From assembly GCA_900548515.1 (NCBI GenBank), contig URKU01000001.1:1-64000 (forward strand): DNA of 64,000 nt, in the 5' to 3' direction. Source of the stretch: an uncultured Collinsella sp. GTDB taxonomy: Bacteria > Actinomycetota > Coriobacteriia > Coriobacteriales > Coriobacteriaceae. The notes beneath the pieces are model-generated. The model did not search any database, was not told where the DNA came from, and was given only the letters and a program-made list of their open reading frames with translations. The position numbers were made by a program, and so were the translations under genes. Positions 8,720-17,751 of the stretch are shown here, piece after piece; positions within the stretch are counted from its first letter, which is position 1; every line of letters begins with the position of its first letter.

Positions 8720-9688
8720 ATGGCCACTTTACTTCAAGATAAATACGAGGCTCGCAAGGCCGAGGTCAATGCTCGCTTTGAGCAGCTTCGCGCTAACGAA
8801 GAGGAGCTCAACCGAATCTTTGCCAAGATCTACAACATGGAGGGCGAGGTGCCCATCGAGGTCGAGGATAAGTACGTGTCGGTGGCACGCATCTTCGACA
8901 CCGCCGACGAGATCCCCGAGAGCTATAAGGGCAACAAGTATGTGCGCACCAAGCGCGACGAGATCACCTCGCTCATGAGCTATGCCGTGGGCTGCATGTT
9001 CGGCCGCTATTCGCTGGACGTGGACGGTCTGGTTCTGGCCGACCAGGGCGCCACGGTCTCTGACTATCTGGCCAAGATGCCCGATCCCGAGAACGTGACC
9101 TTTATGCCCGATGGCGACAACGTGCTGCCCATTACCGACGATGAGTACTTTGACGACGACATCGTGCGTTACTTTATCGACTTTGTGCGCATCGCGTACG
9201 GCGAGGAAACGCTCGAGCAGAACCTGGCCTTTATTGCCGAGGCGCTCGGCGGCAAGGGCACCTCGCGCGAGGTGATTCGCACCTACTTTTTGAAGGACTT
9301 CTTTAAGGACCACTGCCAGACCTATAAGAAGCGCCCCATCTACTGGCTGTTCGACAGCGGCAAGAAGAACGGCTTCAAGTGCCTTGTTTACATGCATCGC
9401 TACCAGCCTGACCTGTTGGCTCGCATCCGCACCGACTATGTGCATGAGCAGCAGGAGCGCTACCGTGCCCAGATCGGGTATGCCAACGATGCCCTTGTCA
9501 GTGCCGAGCGCGGCGAGCGCGTGCGCTTGGATAAGCGCATCAAAAAGCTCAACGACCAGCTCAAAGAGACCATGGCCTACGAGGAGAAACTGCACCACTT
9601 GGCAGACCAGATGATTAAGATCGACCTGGATGACGGCGTCAAGGTCAACTACGCCAAGTTTCAGGATGTGCTGGCGAAGATTAAGTAA
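8720..9688 (+). CDS. pglX: PglX C-terminal domain encoded as a separate gene
   Basis: The 322-residue product matches the conserved C-terminal region of BREX PglX, not an independent family. It begins with a coiled segment and NEEELNRIFAKIY, then SYAVGCMFGRYSLD, ITDDEYFDDDIV, a YFLKDFFKDHC block and RPIYWLFDSGKKNGFKCLVY, ending with ANDALVSAERG-type coiled coil and IDLDDGVKVNYAKFQ. Added to the 821-residue first part, the total is 1,143, the expected PglX size. It has its own strong ribosome site (AAAGGAGG at 8707-8714, five bases before ATG), so it is very likely translated. It may pair with the first part to rebuild an active enzyme. pglZ follows after 23 bases. Confidence 0.85.
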   Translation: MATLLQDKYEARKAEVNARFEQLRANEEELNRIFAKIYNMEGEVPIEVEDKYVSVARIFDTADEIPESYKGNKYVRTKRDEITSLMSYAVGCMFGRYSLDVDGLVLADQGATVSDYLAKMPDPENVTFMPDGDNVLPITDDEYFDDDIVRYFIDFVRIAYGEETLEQNLAFIAEALGGKGTSREVIRTYFLKDFFKDHCQTYKKRPIYWLFDSGKKNGFKCLVYMHRYQPDLLARIRTDYVHEQQERYRAQIGYANDALVSAERGERVRLDKRIKKLNDQLKETMAYEEKLHHLADQMIKIDLDDGVKVNYAKFQDVLAKIK

Positions 9689-9711
9689 CTGCAGATACGG
9701 TAAGGATATTC

Positions 9712-12420
9712 ATGCCCAAGATCGATGTAGAAGAACAGCTCAAGCTGCGATTTTTGCAGCCGTTGTCCTCATGCGCGCCGCGCCGTGTTGTGGTTTGGCA
9801 CGATGCGGACGGCGAGTTTGCTCCTGAGTTTGAGCGATTGGCTGCCGAGGGTTTCGACGGCGTTGGGGCCGATGCCGGCGTAATGCCTGCTCACGGTGAC
9901 TTTGAGCGCCCGGTGCGCTTTGTTGAGGCCTGCGAGGGCCGTATGTTTGCCGTCAAGAAGCTCATCAACCGCGATGACCTTGCGAGCGATATCTTGCTGT
10001 ATCGCCGTTGCCCGCGCGGCAGGCTTGAGGGTGATTGGCTTGCCGATGTTGAGCTGTATGCCGATCAGTTCCAGGCTGACTATCTTTCGCTTTTGGCCGA
10101 TCAGCTGGGCATCGAGAATATCGACGCCGTGCGCGAGAGCCTTCGCGAGCACAAGACGTTCTTTGATGCCAAGACCCGCTGCGCTAAGTTTGCCGCGTGT
10201 GTTCCGCATGCCTCGGGCGCATCCGATATCGAACTCGGCATCCTTACGGTGATTTTTGGCGGTAAAGAGCTTGGTGACGCGCGCCCCGCGTTTGTGCTGC
10301 GTGGCTGTATGACCATGCTGCTGCACGAGGGTCCCGAGGCGCTGGCCGAGTTGATGGACAAGTACTGCGTGCGCGATGTGCTCTCTGCCTTTATGCTTCG
10401 CTGCTATGGGTTTGAGGGACCGCTGTATGAGCGCGACTCATTGCTTATGCTTTCATCCCATGTGCTCCTTACAGCGGCGTCTACCGCGCTTCCCGAGGGA
10501 GCGCTCAAGGGACTCGAAAGCTATGTGGCTCCCGCCTACGGCCCCTATTGCCTTGAGGCGGTGCGTACGTGGGACCAGACCGCCGATACCCAGGCGTCGA
10601 GCGAGGACCTATTTGAGATCTGCCGTTTGGTTGAGGACGCCCGCGGACTCTTTGCACGGTTCGAGACCTTGCCGATCGATGTGCTGACCTCGCTTGATGT
10701 GTTTCCGTGCGTCAATGAGGCTGTGCTCTCGCAGCTGTTCTGCTCGTTTGCCCAGGGCGCGGACCGTGTTGAGGATGCGCGCGCATTTGCTGCGCGTCGC
10801 TGCGACCTAAGCTGGTACCGTCGTGTCGAGAGCTACTTTGACCTGCTTGCCGCTGTGGCCGATATGTGCGCGTTTAGGCAGGCGCATGCGGGCGGCTTCC
10901 ATCTGGCGCAGCCCCAGCAGGTGTGGGATGCCTACACGTCCGATTGGTATGCCATGGATGCCGCCTATCGTCATATGTGCACCGCGTATCTGCGGGCGCG
11001 CTCCGTCGAGTGCGATGTACTCGAGGAACCTGCTCGAGCTGTGGTGGATTGGGCGGAGAATCTCTACAGTAACTGGTTCTTGGTCGACGCCAATACCTGC
11101 TGGGCGGCCGCTGCGCAAGGGGAGTGGGCCGATTGCGGCTACATCGATGGCCCTGCGCGGCAGGATAAGTTCTACTGGCATGTGTTGCCCACCTATGTGG
11201 GCTCTGCCAAAACGACAGTCGTTATCGTGAGTGACGCGTTGCGCTATGAGGTGGCCCGCGACGTTGCGGCGCTGCTCGAGCGCGAGCGCGGCGGCAACGT
11301 CAAGGTTTCTAGTATGCAGGCGGTCTTTCCCTCCATTACCGAGGTAGGTATGCCTGCGCTGCTGCCACACCAAGCGCTTGAACTTGCAGCGGATGGCTCG
11401 TTTGTGTTGGCTGACGGCATGCCCACTGCGACGACTCCGCAGCGTGAGGCCGTGCTTGCCCACGTTGAGCCCACGGCCTGCGCTTTACGCTCGAGCGCAT
11501 ACCTCAACATGGCGGGAACCGAGCGTAAGGCGTTGCTCAAGGACTCAAGACTTGTCTACCTCTACCACAACAAGATCGATGCCACGGGCGAGAAGGCCGC
11601 TACGCAGGATGACGTCTTCGGTGCCTGTGCGGACACCGTGGAGGAACTTGCTGCGTTGGCGCGTCGCGTGTGCACCGACGCCCCGGGCGCTCGTGTTGTT
11701 ATAACGGCGGACCACGGCTTTATCTACACGCGCCGGGAGCTCAGCGAGTGCCAGATGCTCGGCAAGCCGGACCTTCCCGTCCTTGACGCTCCCGTCATGT
11801 ACGGCAAGCGTCATCTGGTGGTGCCCAACGAGGCCGTGGGCGAGCTTTCGGACGAGGTGCGCGAGGTGTTTGTTAATGTTGACATGGGACGTTTGGGCGC
11901 CGGTTTTGAGGGGTTTGCCCCGCGCGAGAATGTGCACTTCAAGCGTCCCGGCGGCACTAACAACTACGTCCACGGCGGCATGAGCCTGCAGGAGCTCTGC
12001 GTGCCCATTATCGGATTTTGGCGTGCGCGCTCGGGTTCCAAGGACTTTGTCGACACGCGCGCGGCGACGCTGCGCGTACTAAGTGAGGGACGCCGAGTGA
12101 CCAACTCGCTCTTCTCGGTCAACTTGATCCAGGAAGAACCTGCCCAAGGTAAGGTCTTGCCGTGCGAGTACGAGCTGGTGTTTACCGATGCAAGTGGCAA
12201 CGAGGTGAGCGATACGGTCAAGGCGCATGCTAACAAGACTTCTGTTAACTCGCAGGAGCGCGTGGTGCATGCCAAGTTTGCGTTGCATGCAGCGGATGGA
12301 TTCTCGGCCAAGGGTCCGTACTATCTGGTCTGCCGCGAGCGCGAGACGGGCAAGATCGTTTGGCGCGAGACGTACACCATCGCTGTTTCGTTTGCACCTG
12401 TTGCTGATTTTGGTTTTTAG
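9712..12420 (+). CDS. pglZ: PglZ, BREX alkaline-phosphatase-fold protein
   Basis: PglZ is the signature protein of BREX/Pgl systems, with an alkaline-phosphatase-like metal-binding domain that likely acts as a nuclease or phosphodiesterase in the complex. The 902-residue product shows the metal-site signatures VIVSDALRYEVARD (Asp at 508) and ITADHGFIYTRRE (Asp667-His668), with PGGTNNYVHGG between the catalytic region and a beta-rich C-terminal domain. The N-terminal 450 residues are mainly helical and correspond to the usual PglZ N-terminal half. Length is normal. The ATG at 9712 follows a weak AAGGA. The stop overlaps the ribosome site of brxL, so the two genes are tightly linked. Confidence 0.92.
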   Translation: MPKIDVEEQLKLRFLQPLSSCAPRRVVVWHDADGEFAPEFERLAAEGFDGVGADAGVMPAHGDFERPVRFVEACEGRMFAVKKLINRDDLASDILLYRRCPRGRLEGDWLADVELYADQFQADYLSLLADQLGIENIDAVRESLREHKTFFDAKTRCAKFAACVPHASGASDIELGILTVIFGGKELGDARPAFVLRGCMTMLLHEGPEALAELMDKYCVRDVLSAFMLRCYGFEGPLYERDSLLMLSSHVLLTAASTALPEGALKGLESYVAPAYGPYCLEAVRTWDQTADTQASSEDLFEICRLVEDARGLFARFETLPIDVLTSLDVFPCVNEAVLSQLFCSFAQGADRVEDARAFAARRCDLSWYRRVESYFDLLAAVADMCAFRQAHAGGFHLAQPQQVWDAYTSDWYAMDAAYRHMCTAYLRARSVECDVLEEPARAVVDWAENLYSNWFLVDANTCWAAAAQGEWADCGYIDGPARQDKFYWHVLPTYVGSAKTTVVIVSDALRYEVARDVAALLERERGGNVKVSSMQAVFPSITEVGMPALLPHQALELAADGSFVLADGMPTATTPQREAVLAHVEPTACALRSSAYLNMAGTERKALLKDSRLVYLYHNKIDATGEKAATQDDVFGACADTVEELAALARRVCTDAPGARVVITADHGFIYTRRELSECQMLGKPDLPVLDAPVMYGKRHLVVPNEAVGELSDEVREVFVNVDMGRLGAGFEGFAPRENVHFKRPGGTNNYVHGGMSLQELCVPIIGFWRARSGSKDFVDTRAATLRVLSEGRRVTNSLFSVNLIQEEPAQGKVLPCEYELVFTDASGNEVSDTVKAHANKTSVNSQERVVHAKFALHAADGFSAKGPYYLVCRERETGKIVWRETYTIAVSFAPVADFGF

Positions 12421-12431
12421 GAGTGTGCCCT

Positions 12432-14780
12432 ATGTTTGATAGCAATGACGACGATCTGTGGGAAGTCCCCTCGATTGATGTGGATGTGCCGGTGGAAGGC
12501 GTGGTGCCCGTGGAGGCGCCGGCGGCTGAGGTTGTTGCGCCTGCCCCGGAGTCGGTGGCTGCTGCGCCCGTTGAGGCTGCCGCGCCCGCTGGGGATGAAT
12601 CCTCGACCGATGGCTATGACCAGGCTGCGGCCGAGGCTCCCGAGGATGAGGGCTACGACATGGACGGGTTGGACGGTAAGCTGCTCGAGCACTTTGGCGG
12701 CAAGATCGTGCGCAAGGACCTGACGGCCTTTATGAAGCGCGGCGCCAACGTGCCCACCTTTGTGCTGGAGTACCTGCTGGGCATGTACTGCTCGACCGAT
12801 GACGAGGAAGCCGTGGCAGAGGGCCTGGATCGCATCCGCAGGATCCTCACTGATAACTACGTGCGTCCCGACGAGTCCGAGCGCATTAAGTCCAAGATTC
12901 GCGAACTGGGCCGCTTTACCATCATCGATAAGGTGACGGCCAAGCTCGACGAGTACAAAGACATCTACGTGGCGTCGTTTGCCAATCTGACCATCGAGCC
13001 GTTTGTGATGCCGGCCGAGTACGTGCGCGACTATTCCAAGATTCTGCAGGGTGGTATTTGGTGCATCATGAGCATCGAGTATCGTCACCCCTTGGATGAG
13101 GAAGACGAGTTTGGTATGGATGTCTTTGGCGATGATGCGCCGCGCCGCGCCAAGGCCAAGCGTAAGAAGCGTGGGCCCGAGGACTCTCCGTTTAGCGTGG
13201 CGTCGCTCACGCCCATCCAGATGCCCAACCTGGACCTGGATGCCATGGTCGAAGAGCGCCAGTATTTCTCGCGCGACGAGTGGCTCAACATGCTGCTGCG
13301 CTCCGCTGGCTATGAGCCCAGCGAGCTTTCCGAGAAAGAGCGCCTGCACTTTATCGAGCGTATGGTGCCGCTCATCGAGCGCAACTACAACCTGTGCGAG
13401 CTGGGTCCCCGCGGTACCGGTAAGAGCCACATCTACAAAGAGGTCTCGCCCTACGCCATTCTGCTTTCGGGTGGTCAGACCACCACGGCCAACCTGTTCG
13501 GCCGCATGAACTCCATGCGCGCCGATCGCGTGGGTTTGGTGGGCCACTGGGATTGTGTGACGTTTGACGAGGTCGCCGGCATGCGCTTTAAGGACACCAA
13601 TGCCGTGCAGATCATGAAGGACTACATGGCGAGCGGCAGCTATGCGCGCGGCCGCGACCAGATTAACGCCGATGCCTCCATGGTCTTTGAGGGCAACATC
13701 AACGATACCGTGCAAAATGTCCTTAAGACCACGCACCTGTTTGATCCGTTCCCGCCGGAGTTTAACAACGATTCGGCCTTCTTCGACCGTATCCACTACT
13801 ACCTGCCGGGCTGGGAGATTCCCAAGATGCGTTCGAGCCTGCTGACCGGGCATTATGGCCTGATCACCGACTGCCTGTCGGAGTTTTGCAAGGAGATGCG
13901 CCGTAAGGACTTTACGCATCATATCGACCGATACTTCCGCTTTAACAGCGACTTTAACAAGCGTGACGAGATTGCCGTGCGCAAGACCTTTAGCGGTCTG
14001 GCAAAGCTGCTGTTCCCTGACGAGGCCATGGACAAGGACGATGTGCGCTGGCTGCTGGACTACGCCATCGAAGGCCGTCGCCGCGTAAAGGAGCAGCTCA
14101 AGATTATGGCGGGCGTCGAGTTTATCGACGTTAACCTGGGCTATATGGATGCCGACAATCCGCAGGACGTGCATGTGGTGCGTGTGCCCGAGCAGAGCGA
14201 GGACACGCTGATTCCCGACGGGCCGCTGCTGTCCGGTCACGTGTTTGGCGTGGGCAGGTCGCAGGGCGGCGAGGTTGCCGTGTACAAGCTGGAGAACAAG
14301 GCGGTTGCCGGCGAGTGCAAGTTTAAGCACGAGGGCGTGGCATTTAACAAGCCGGTGCGCGATACGCTGGAGGCCGCGTTCGACAACTTTGTGAACCTGG
14401 CGAACCGCGTGGCACCGGGCATGCACATTGGCTCCAAGGATTATCTGCTGTTCTACAACGACCTGCAGAGCAAGGGGCTGTCCGAGGAAGTTTCGCTCGC
14501 CGAGTTTGTGGGCCTGTGCTCCGCGGCGTGCAACCGCCCGGTGATGCCCGCGCTGGCGATTCTGGGAATCTTGCGCATGTCGGGCTCTATGGATGAGATC
14601 CGCGGGCTCGAGGACATTATGCGCGTGGCCAAAAACGCCGGCGCCAAGCGCGTTATTTTGCCGCTGAGCGCCATCGCGGGCTTGCAGAGTGTTTCGTCCG
14701 AGATTATCTCGGGGTTGAGCCCGGTGTTCTACATGGATGGCGACCCGGTTGATGCCGCGAAGAAGGCGCTGGATCTGTAG
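12432..14780 (+). CDS. brxL: BrxL, AAA+ / Lon-like BREX protein
   Basis: BrxL is the final core protein of type 1 BREX, an AAA+ ATPase with a Lon-protease-like C-terminal fold that forms ring assemblies on DNA. The 782-residue product has Walker A GPRGTGKS at 325-332 and Walker B with Asp379-Glu380. The family N-terminus (LDGKLLEHFGGKIVRKDL) only begins near residue 80. Residues 1-78 are an acidic then Ala/Pro/Val-rich extension not usual for BrxL, probably a flexible linker. The canonical Lon PKDGPSAG active site is not seen in the C-terminal domain, so protease activity is doubtful. ATG at 12432 follows AGGAG at 12419-12423. Confidence 0.92.
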   Translation: MFDSNDDDLWEVPSIDVDVPVEGVVPVEAPAAEVVAPAPESVAAAPVEAAAPAGDESSTDGYDQAAAEAPEDEGYDMDGLDGKLLEHFGGKIVRKDLTAFMKRGANVPTFVLEYLLGMYCSTDDEEAVAEGLDRIRRILTDNYVRPDESERIKSKIRELGRFTIIDKVTAKLDEYKDIYVASFANLTIEPFVMPAEYVRDYSKILQGGIWCIMSIEYRHPLDEEDEFGMDVFGDDAPRRAKAKRKKRGPEDSPFSVASLTPIQMPNLDLDAMVEERQYFSRDEWLNMLLRSAGYEPSELSEKERLHFIERMVPLIERNYNLCELGPRGTGKSHIYKEVSPYAILLSGGQTTTANLFGRMNSMRADRVGLVGHWDCVTFDEVAGMRFKDTNAVQIMKDYMASGSYARGRDQINADASMVFEGNINDTVQNVLKTTHLFDPFPPEFNNDSAFFDRIHYYLPGWEIPKMRSSLLTGHYGLITDCLSEFCKEMRRKDFTHHIDRYFRFNSDFNKRDEIAVRKTFSGLAKLLFPDEAMDKDDVRWLLDYAIEGRRRVKEQLKIMAGVEFIDVNLGYMDADNPQDVHVVRVPEQSEDTLIPDGPLLSGHVFGVGRSQGGEVAVYKLENKAVAGECKFKHEGVAFNKPVRDTLEAAFDNFVNLANRVAPGMHIGSKDYLLFYNDLQSKGLSEEVSLAEFVGLCSAACNRPVMPALAILGILRMSGSMDEIRGLEDIMRVAKNAGAKRVILPLSAIAGLQSVSSEIISGLSPVFYMDGDPVDAAKKALDL

Positions 14781-14854
14781 AAGTGCGGGCGTGCGGGCTT
14801 GCGTGCGCGTGGGCCCGCGGGCGTGTTGGCGTGTTCGAGTAGGGAGGCCTTGCC

Positions 14855-16219
14855 ATGGCGAGCGAGCGTTCTGTTGGCGAGTTGCTCGACGAGCTGTTTG
14901 GCTTTGAGTCGGTAGTCAAGCGTCAGACGGCGCTTGAGCAGTACGATCGCGGGGAGCTGGTGCGCAAAGCACGCTCCCGCGAGCTGCTGGGCGTGCTTAG
15001 GGGCGTCGAGGCTTCCGAGCACGCTGCGCGCGAGTCTGTCGTGCGGGCTGTTGACGGGTATGTTCGCCGTGTTGAGGGAGCCGCGCTTGCACGCGCTCGC
15101 AAGCGGGCGGGCATTGTTGGTCCGCTGCGGATGGAGCGCCGCTATGCTGCCTTTTTGCGCATGGAGGACAAGGCCGAGTTGCTGACGCGACTGGCGCAGA
15201 CACTTGCGTTTGTCGAGGTAAAGCTGCGGGCCAATACTGCGGCCAGGGTTCGCGCGGCGTACGATGCCGCGGGGGCTTTGGTGTTGCAGGGCACGGCACG
15301 TTTGAGTGATGTGCGCATTGCCGAGGCCGTGCCTCTGGATGCCGATCTGCTGTGTACGCAGCTGGAGCAGATGAGTTGTGCCGCCGATGCGACGGACCTT
15401 GCGGGCATGATCACGGCGACGTTTGAGTCCGAGCTGAGTGCGACGGGGTCGCAGGGTGCCGGCGGGTCTGAGAGCGATGTTGCTGGCGATGTTGCTGATG
15501 ACGTGGCGTTGGAGCGTGAGCTTACCAACGTGCGCGGTGCTGCGCAGCGAGCGCGCTTGGCGGCGCAGGCGTATCGGGCCGAGCGCGCCGCCCGCGTTGC
15601 GGGGAGCACGGTGGAGCCGGTATCGTTGCCTGAGTCTGCGTGCATTGCGTGCGAGACGGCGTGCGATGCCGGGCAGCTTTCCGAGTTGCTCGCTCAGGTT
15701 AAGAAGTCGTTTGAGACCTACCGTCGAGTTGTTGCCGACGGCGGGTTATTCTGCGCGTTTGGCTCTGGCTCGCCGCATGGGGTTTGTAGGGGCTCGGGCT
15801 ATTTCGACTATGATTCTCGACTTGATGAAGACGTGTTGGTGGGCGAGTACGATGGCGCTACCAGGCACGATGTTCGACGTGAGGTTCCGATTCCCGAGCT
15901 TGTTGATGAGGCTTTGGCCGAGGGCGGCGACTCGCTCGAGGTTGCCGTGGCGCGCATGCGCGAGTTTAACGGGCGACGCTACGATGGCGTGCTGGACGAG
16001 GACCCTGCGCGCCATGTAAATGCGTTTTGGTATGGACTCAAAAAGCTCAGCCAGTATTGCGAGGCCGCCGTGCGTGTGGACGAGCGTGCTTGGGATTGCT
16101 TTATCGATAAGGTGCAGTTTGCCTACGACGAGCCCGTGGGGCGCCTGGTCACGCAGATGGACGACAAGCAAGTGGCAGCTTTTGTTGCTGCCGTGGATGC
16201 GCTCGGAGCTGACGAGTAA
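14855..16219 (+). CDS. Uncharacterised 454-residue protein downstream of brxL
   Basis: Not recognised. It begins at ATG 14855 after a GGGAGG site and follows brxL by 74 bases on the same strand with the same GC-rich codon use, so it is probably cotranscribed with BREX. The product is mostly helical and Ala/Arg/Glu-rich in residues 1-260, with a low-complexity acidic stretch near 195-215. The C-terminal 190 residues look globular (YFDYDSRLDEDVLVGEYDG, then HVNAFWYGLKKLSQY). No membrane segment, P-loop or obvious nuclease motif is visible. Position suggests a BREX accessory protein. An unrelated neighbour is equally possible. Confidence 0.65.
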   Translation: MASERSVGELLDELFGFESVVKRQTALEQYDRGELVRKARSRELLGVLRGVEASEHAARESVVRAVDGYVRRVEGAALARARKRAGIVGPLRMERRYAAFLRMEDKAELLTRLAQTLAFVEVKLRANTAARVRAAYDAAGALVLQGTARLSDVRIAEAVPLDADLLCTQLEQMSCAADATDLAGMITATFESELSATGSQGAGGSESDVAGDVADDVALERELTNVRGAAQRARLAAQAYRAERAARVAGSTVEPVSLPESACIACETACDAGQLSELLAQVKKSFETYRRVVADGGLFCAFGSGSPHGVCRGSGYFDYDSRLDEDVLVGEYDGATRHDVRREVPIPELVDEALAEGGDSLEVAVARMREFNGRRYDGVLDEDPARHVNAFWYGLKKLSQYCEAAVRVDERAWDCFIDKVQFAYDEPVGRLVTQMDDKQVAAFVAAVDALGADE

Positions 16220-16246
16220 GGGCTTGGCTTGGCGGGAGGTTTCACC

Positions 16247-16459
16247 ATGAAAATCGAAGTCGATGTAGACCAGCTGCGCGAGGGCTTGCTCGACCGTGCG
16301 GGGAGCGCGACTGGCGTGGGCTTTCCGGCCGCCATGCTCGACGTAGTGGATATCGAGGACGAGTCGCCCCAAGAGCTCCTAGCCCGAGCCGAACGCGAAG
16401 GCCTCGACCTCCGCGACTTTGCCGTCGACGACGACTGCGGAGCGTCTGACGACTGGTGA
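16247..16459 (+). CDS. Small acidic protein, function unknown
   Basis: A 70-residue, strongly acidic product starting at ATG 16247, 6 bases after GGGAGGT (16234-16240); an in-frame upstream start at 16229 lacks a site. It begins MKIEVDVDQLREGLLDRAG and ends in an Asp-rich tail. It follows the 454-residue gene by 27 bases on the same strand and is probably in the same operon. Very acidic small proteins in defence loci can be DNA mimics or antitoxins, but nothing in the sequence proves that. Confidence 0.55.
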   Translation: MKIEVDVDQLREGLLDRAGSATGVGFPAAMLDVVDIEDESPQELLARAEREGLDLRDFAVDDDCGASDDW

Positions 16460-16466
16460 CCCCGAG

Positions 16467-17144
16467 TCAGTTCATCCTTTTCTTCCTGAGATATAAGAGA
16501 AATCCCTTTTTGAACGTCCTTCGGGTTCCAAAAAATAGCCGATCAGTCTTTGTATCTTCCTTGCTGTCAAACTTGATAGCCGTTAGCTCGATCGTACAGA
16601 TGTAGTCAGCAACTTGGAATAGCCGGTAGGCTCGTGGTGTGGCTTCTCGGTATACGATGACATCCCTTGCTAGAACGTACTCAAGCGCAGAATGAATGAC
16701 CTCCGTTACAATCGGTTGGCCGTTGTCGTAGTAAATCTTAACGGTGTCGTATCGCTGGAAGAATTCCAGATGGTCGAAAAGTTCAACTGTGAGGTCTCGC
16801 CTCATTCTCTCCGCGAGACCGTTTTGATTGCCGGCGAATTCGCTCATTCGGTATTGCAGACAGAGATAGCGTATGGGGAGATGCTGAATGAACGCGCGAA
16901 ATGCGCTCAACATGTGCCTTCGCTGCTCCTTGGGAAGATCTTTGTAGTCGCCGTTTCCATTCAGTAGGGGTCCTGCATGAAATGGCGTATTGGGAAGCGA
17001 GGACTGCGACAGTGCGCGCTCGTAGCGGTCAATGCGTTCAACGATTGCATCGTTTTGATCGTGAAAAACGAGGGTGACGAGGTAGTAGTTGGAGACGCCT
17101 CCGAGGTCGCCAGATTCGTCAACAAAGACGGAGAGTTCGCTCAT
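16467..17144 (-). CDS. DUF3800 domain protein
   Basis: The 225-residue product starts LSVFVDESGDLGG and contains YRLFQVADYICTIE near residue 185. Together these are the marks of DUF3800, an RNase H-like family with acidic active-site residues (here the Asp-Glu-Ser-Gly-Asp segment and the later Asp in VADY). Such proteins are frequent in defence islands and mobile elements, but their role is not settled. ATG at 17144 is chosen because GGAGG lies 6 bases upstream; an upstream ATG at 17165 lacks a site. The gene is convergent with the BREX side, only 7 bases from the preceding small gene. Confidence 0.82.
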   Translation of the reverse strand: MSELSVFVDESGDLGGVSNYYLVTLVFHDQNDAIVERIDRYERALSQSSLPNTPFHAGPLLNGNGDYKDLPKEQRRHMLSAFRAFIQHLPIRYLCLQYRMSEFAGNQNGLAERMRRDLTVELFDHLEFFQRYDTVKIYYDNGQPIVTEVIHSALEYVLARDVIVYREATPRAYRLFQVADYICTIELTAIKFDSKEDTKTDRLFFGTRRTFKKGFLLYLRKKRMN

Positions 17145-17161
17145 GATGGGCCTCCATTTTT

Positions 17162-17250
17162 GCAAAAAAATGCCGGGGGTAAGACCCCGGCTCTTGGAGG
17201 CCCCTCTTTTGGAGGGAACCGTATTCTTTATACCATGAGATAAGGGGTGC
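17162..17250. repeat. Double-hairpin repeat, copy 1
   Basis: About 85 bp with two small stem-loops: GCCGGGG/CCCCGGC around GTAAGA, then CCCTC/GAGGG. A near-identical block occurs at 17398-17487. The two copies differ by changes that largely keep the stems, so the structure seems selected. Copy 1 overlaps the 5' side of the DUF3800 gene. It may be a REP-like element or part of the transcribed leader of that gene. Confidence 0.6.
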
Positions 17251-17673
17251 TTTCAAGTAATATTATAATAAGCAAACATATGTTCGTCAAACTACCTGCG
17301 AAAAGTCCTTAGCCGTCCAGAGGTGGGTAGAGCGGCTCGTAAATTGCTGACGCAATGGGCCGGCGTTTTCCCGAGAAGTATTTAGTCTTGACTCGCATAA
17401 AAAATGCCGGAGGGAAGCCCCCGGCTCTTGGAGGTCCCTCTATTCGAGGGTACCGACTTCTTTATAGCATGAGATCGGACGGCTTTCAATTTGCGCCATG
17501 TGGATGGGATGGCGCGCCTGATAAAGCCCTCAATGAATGGCATCTAACTAGCGTTCGTGATATAAAGAAATCGGTCATCTCAAAAGAGAGGGCTTCCAAG
17601 TGCCGGGGACGTTTTCCCCGTCTTCATTTCGGTGTCAATTCAAATGTTTTTCAACCCATCCCCTCAATAACTC
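17251..17673. other. Non-coding stretch between the DUF3800 gene and the antiporter
   Basis: No convincing gene. It contains an AT-rich segment (about 17250-17285), the second double-hairpin repeat and, at 17603-17617, a short GGGGA/TTCCCC hairpin. Open frames here come mainly from the repeats and have no ribosome sites. Confidence 0.5.
17398..17487. repeat. Double-hairpin repeat, copy 2
   Basis: Second copy of the block at 17162-17250, in the same orientation, about 236 bp away. It again has a GC-rich stem (GCCGG..CCGGC) followed by CCCTC/GAGGG, then the shared CTTTATA.CATGAGAT segment. Such close tandem copies suggest a local duplication or a mobile REP-like unit. Confidence 0.6.
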
Positions 17674-17732
17674 GCGGTGAAATAGGGACTGAAATGGCTG
17701 TTCAGAAGCCTATTCAATCCCTATTTCACCGC
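17674..17732. terminator. Long inverted repeat, probable bidirectional terminator
   Basis: Perfect 15-bp arms, GCGGTGAAATAGGGA at 17674-17688 and its complement at 17718-17732, with further imperfect pairing inside. It lies 20 bases beyond the 3' end of the antiporter gene on the minus strand and so probably ends its transcript. Confidence 0.6.
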
Positions 17733-17751
17733 AACTTATGGGTGGGGATGG

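Noticed and set aside
12417..14426. Long minus-strand open frame opposite brxL
   Set aside because: It is the antisense shadow of a GC-rich gene. The plus-strand frame has the family motifs.
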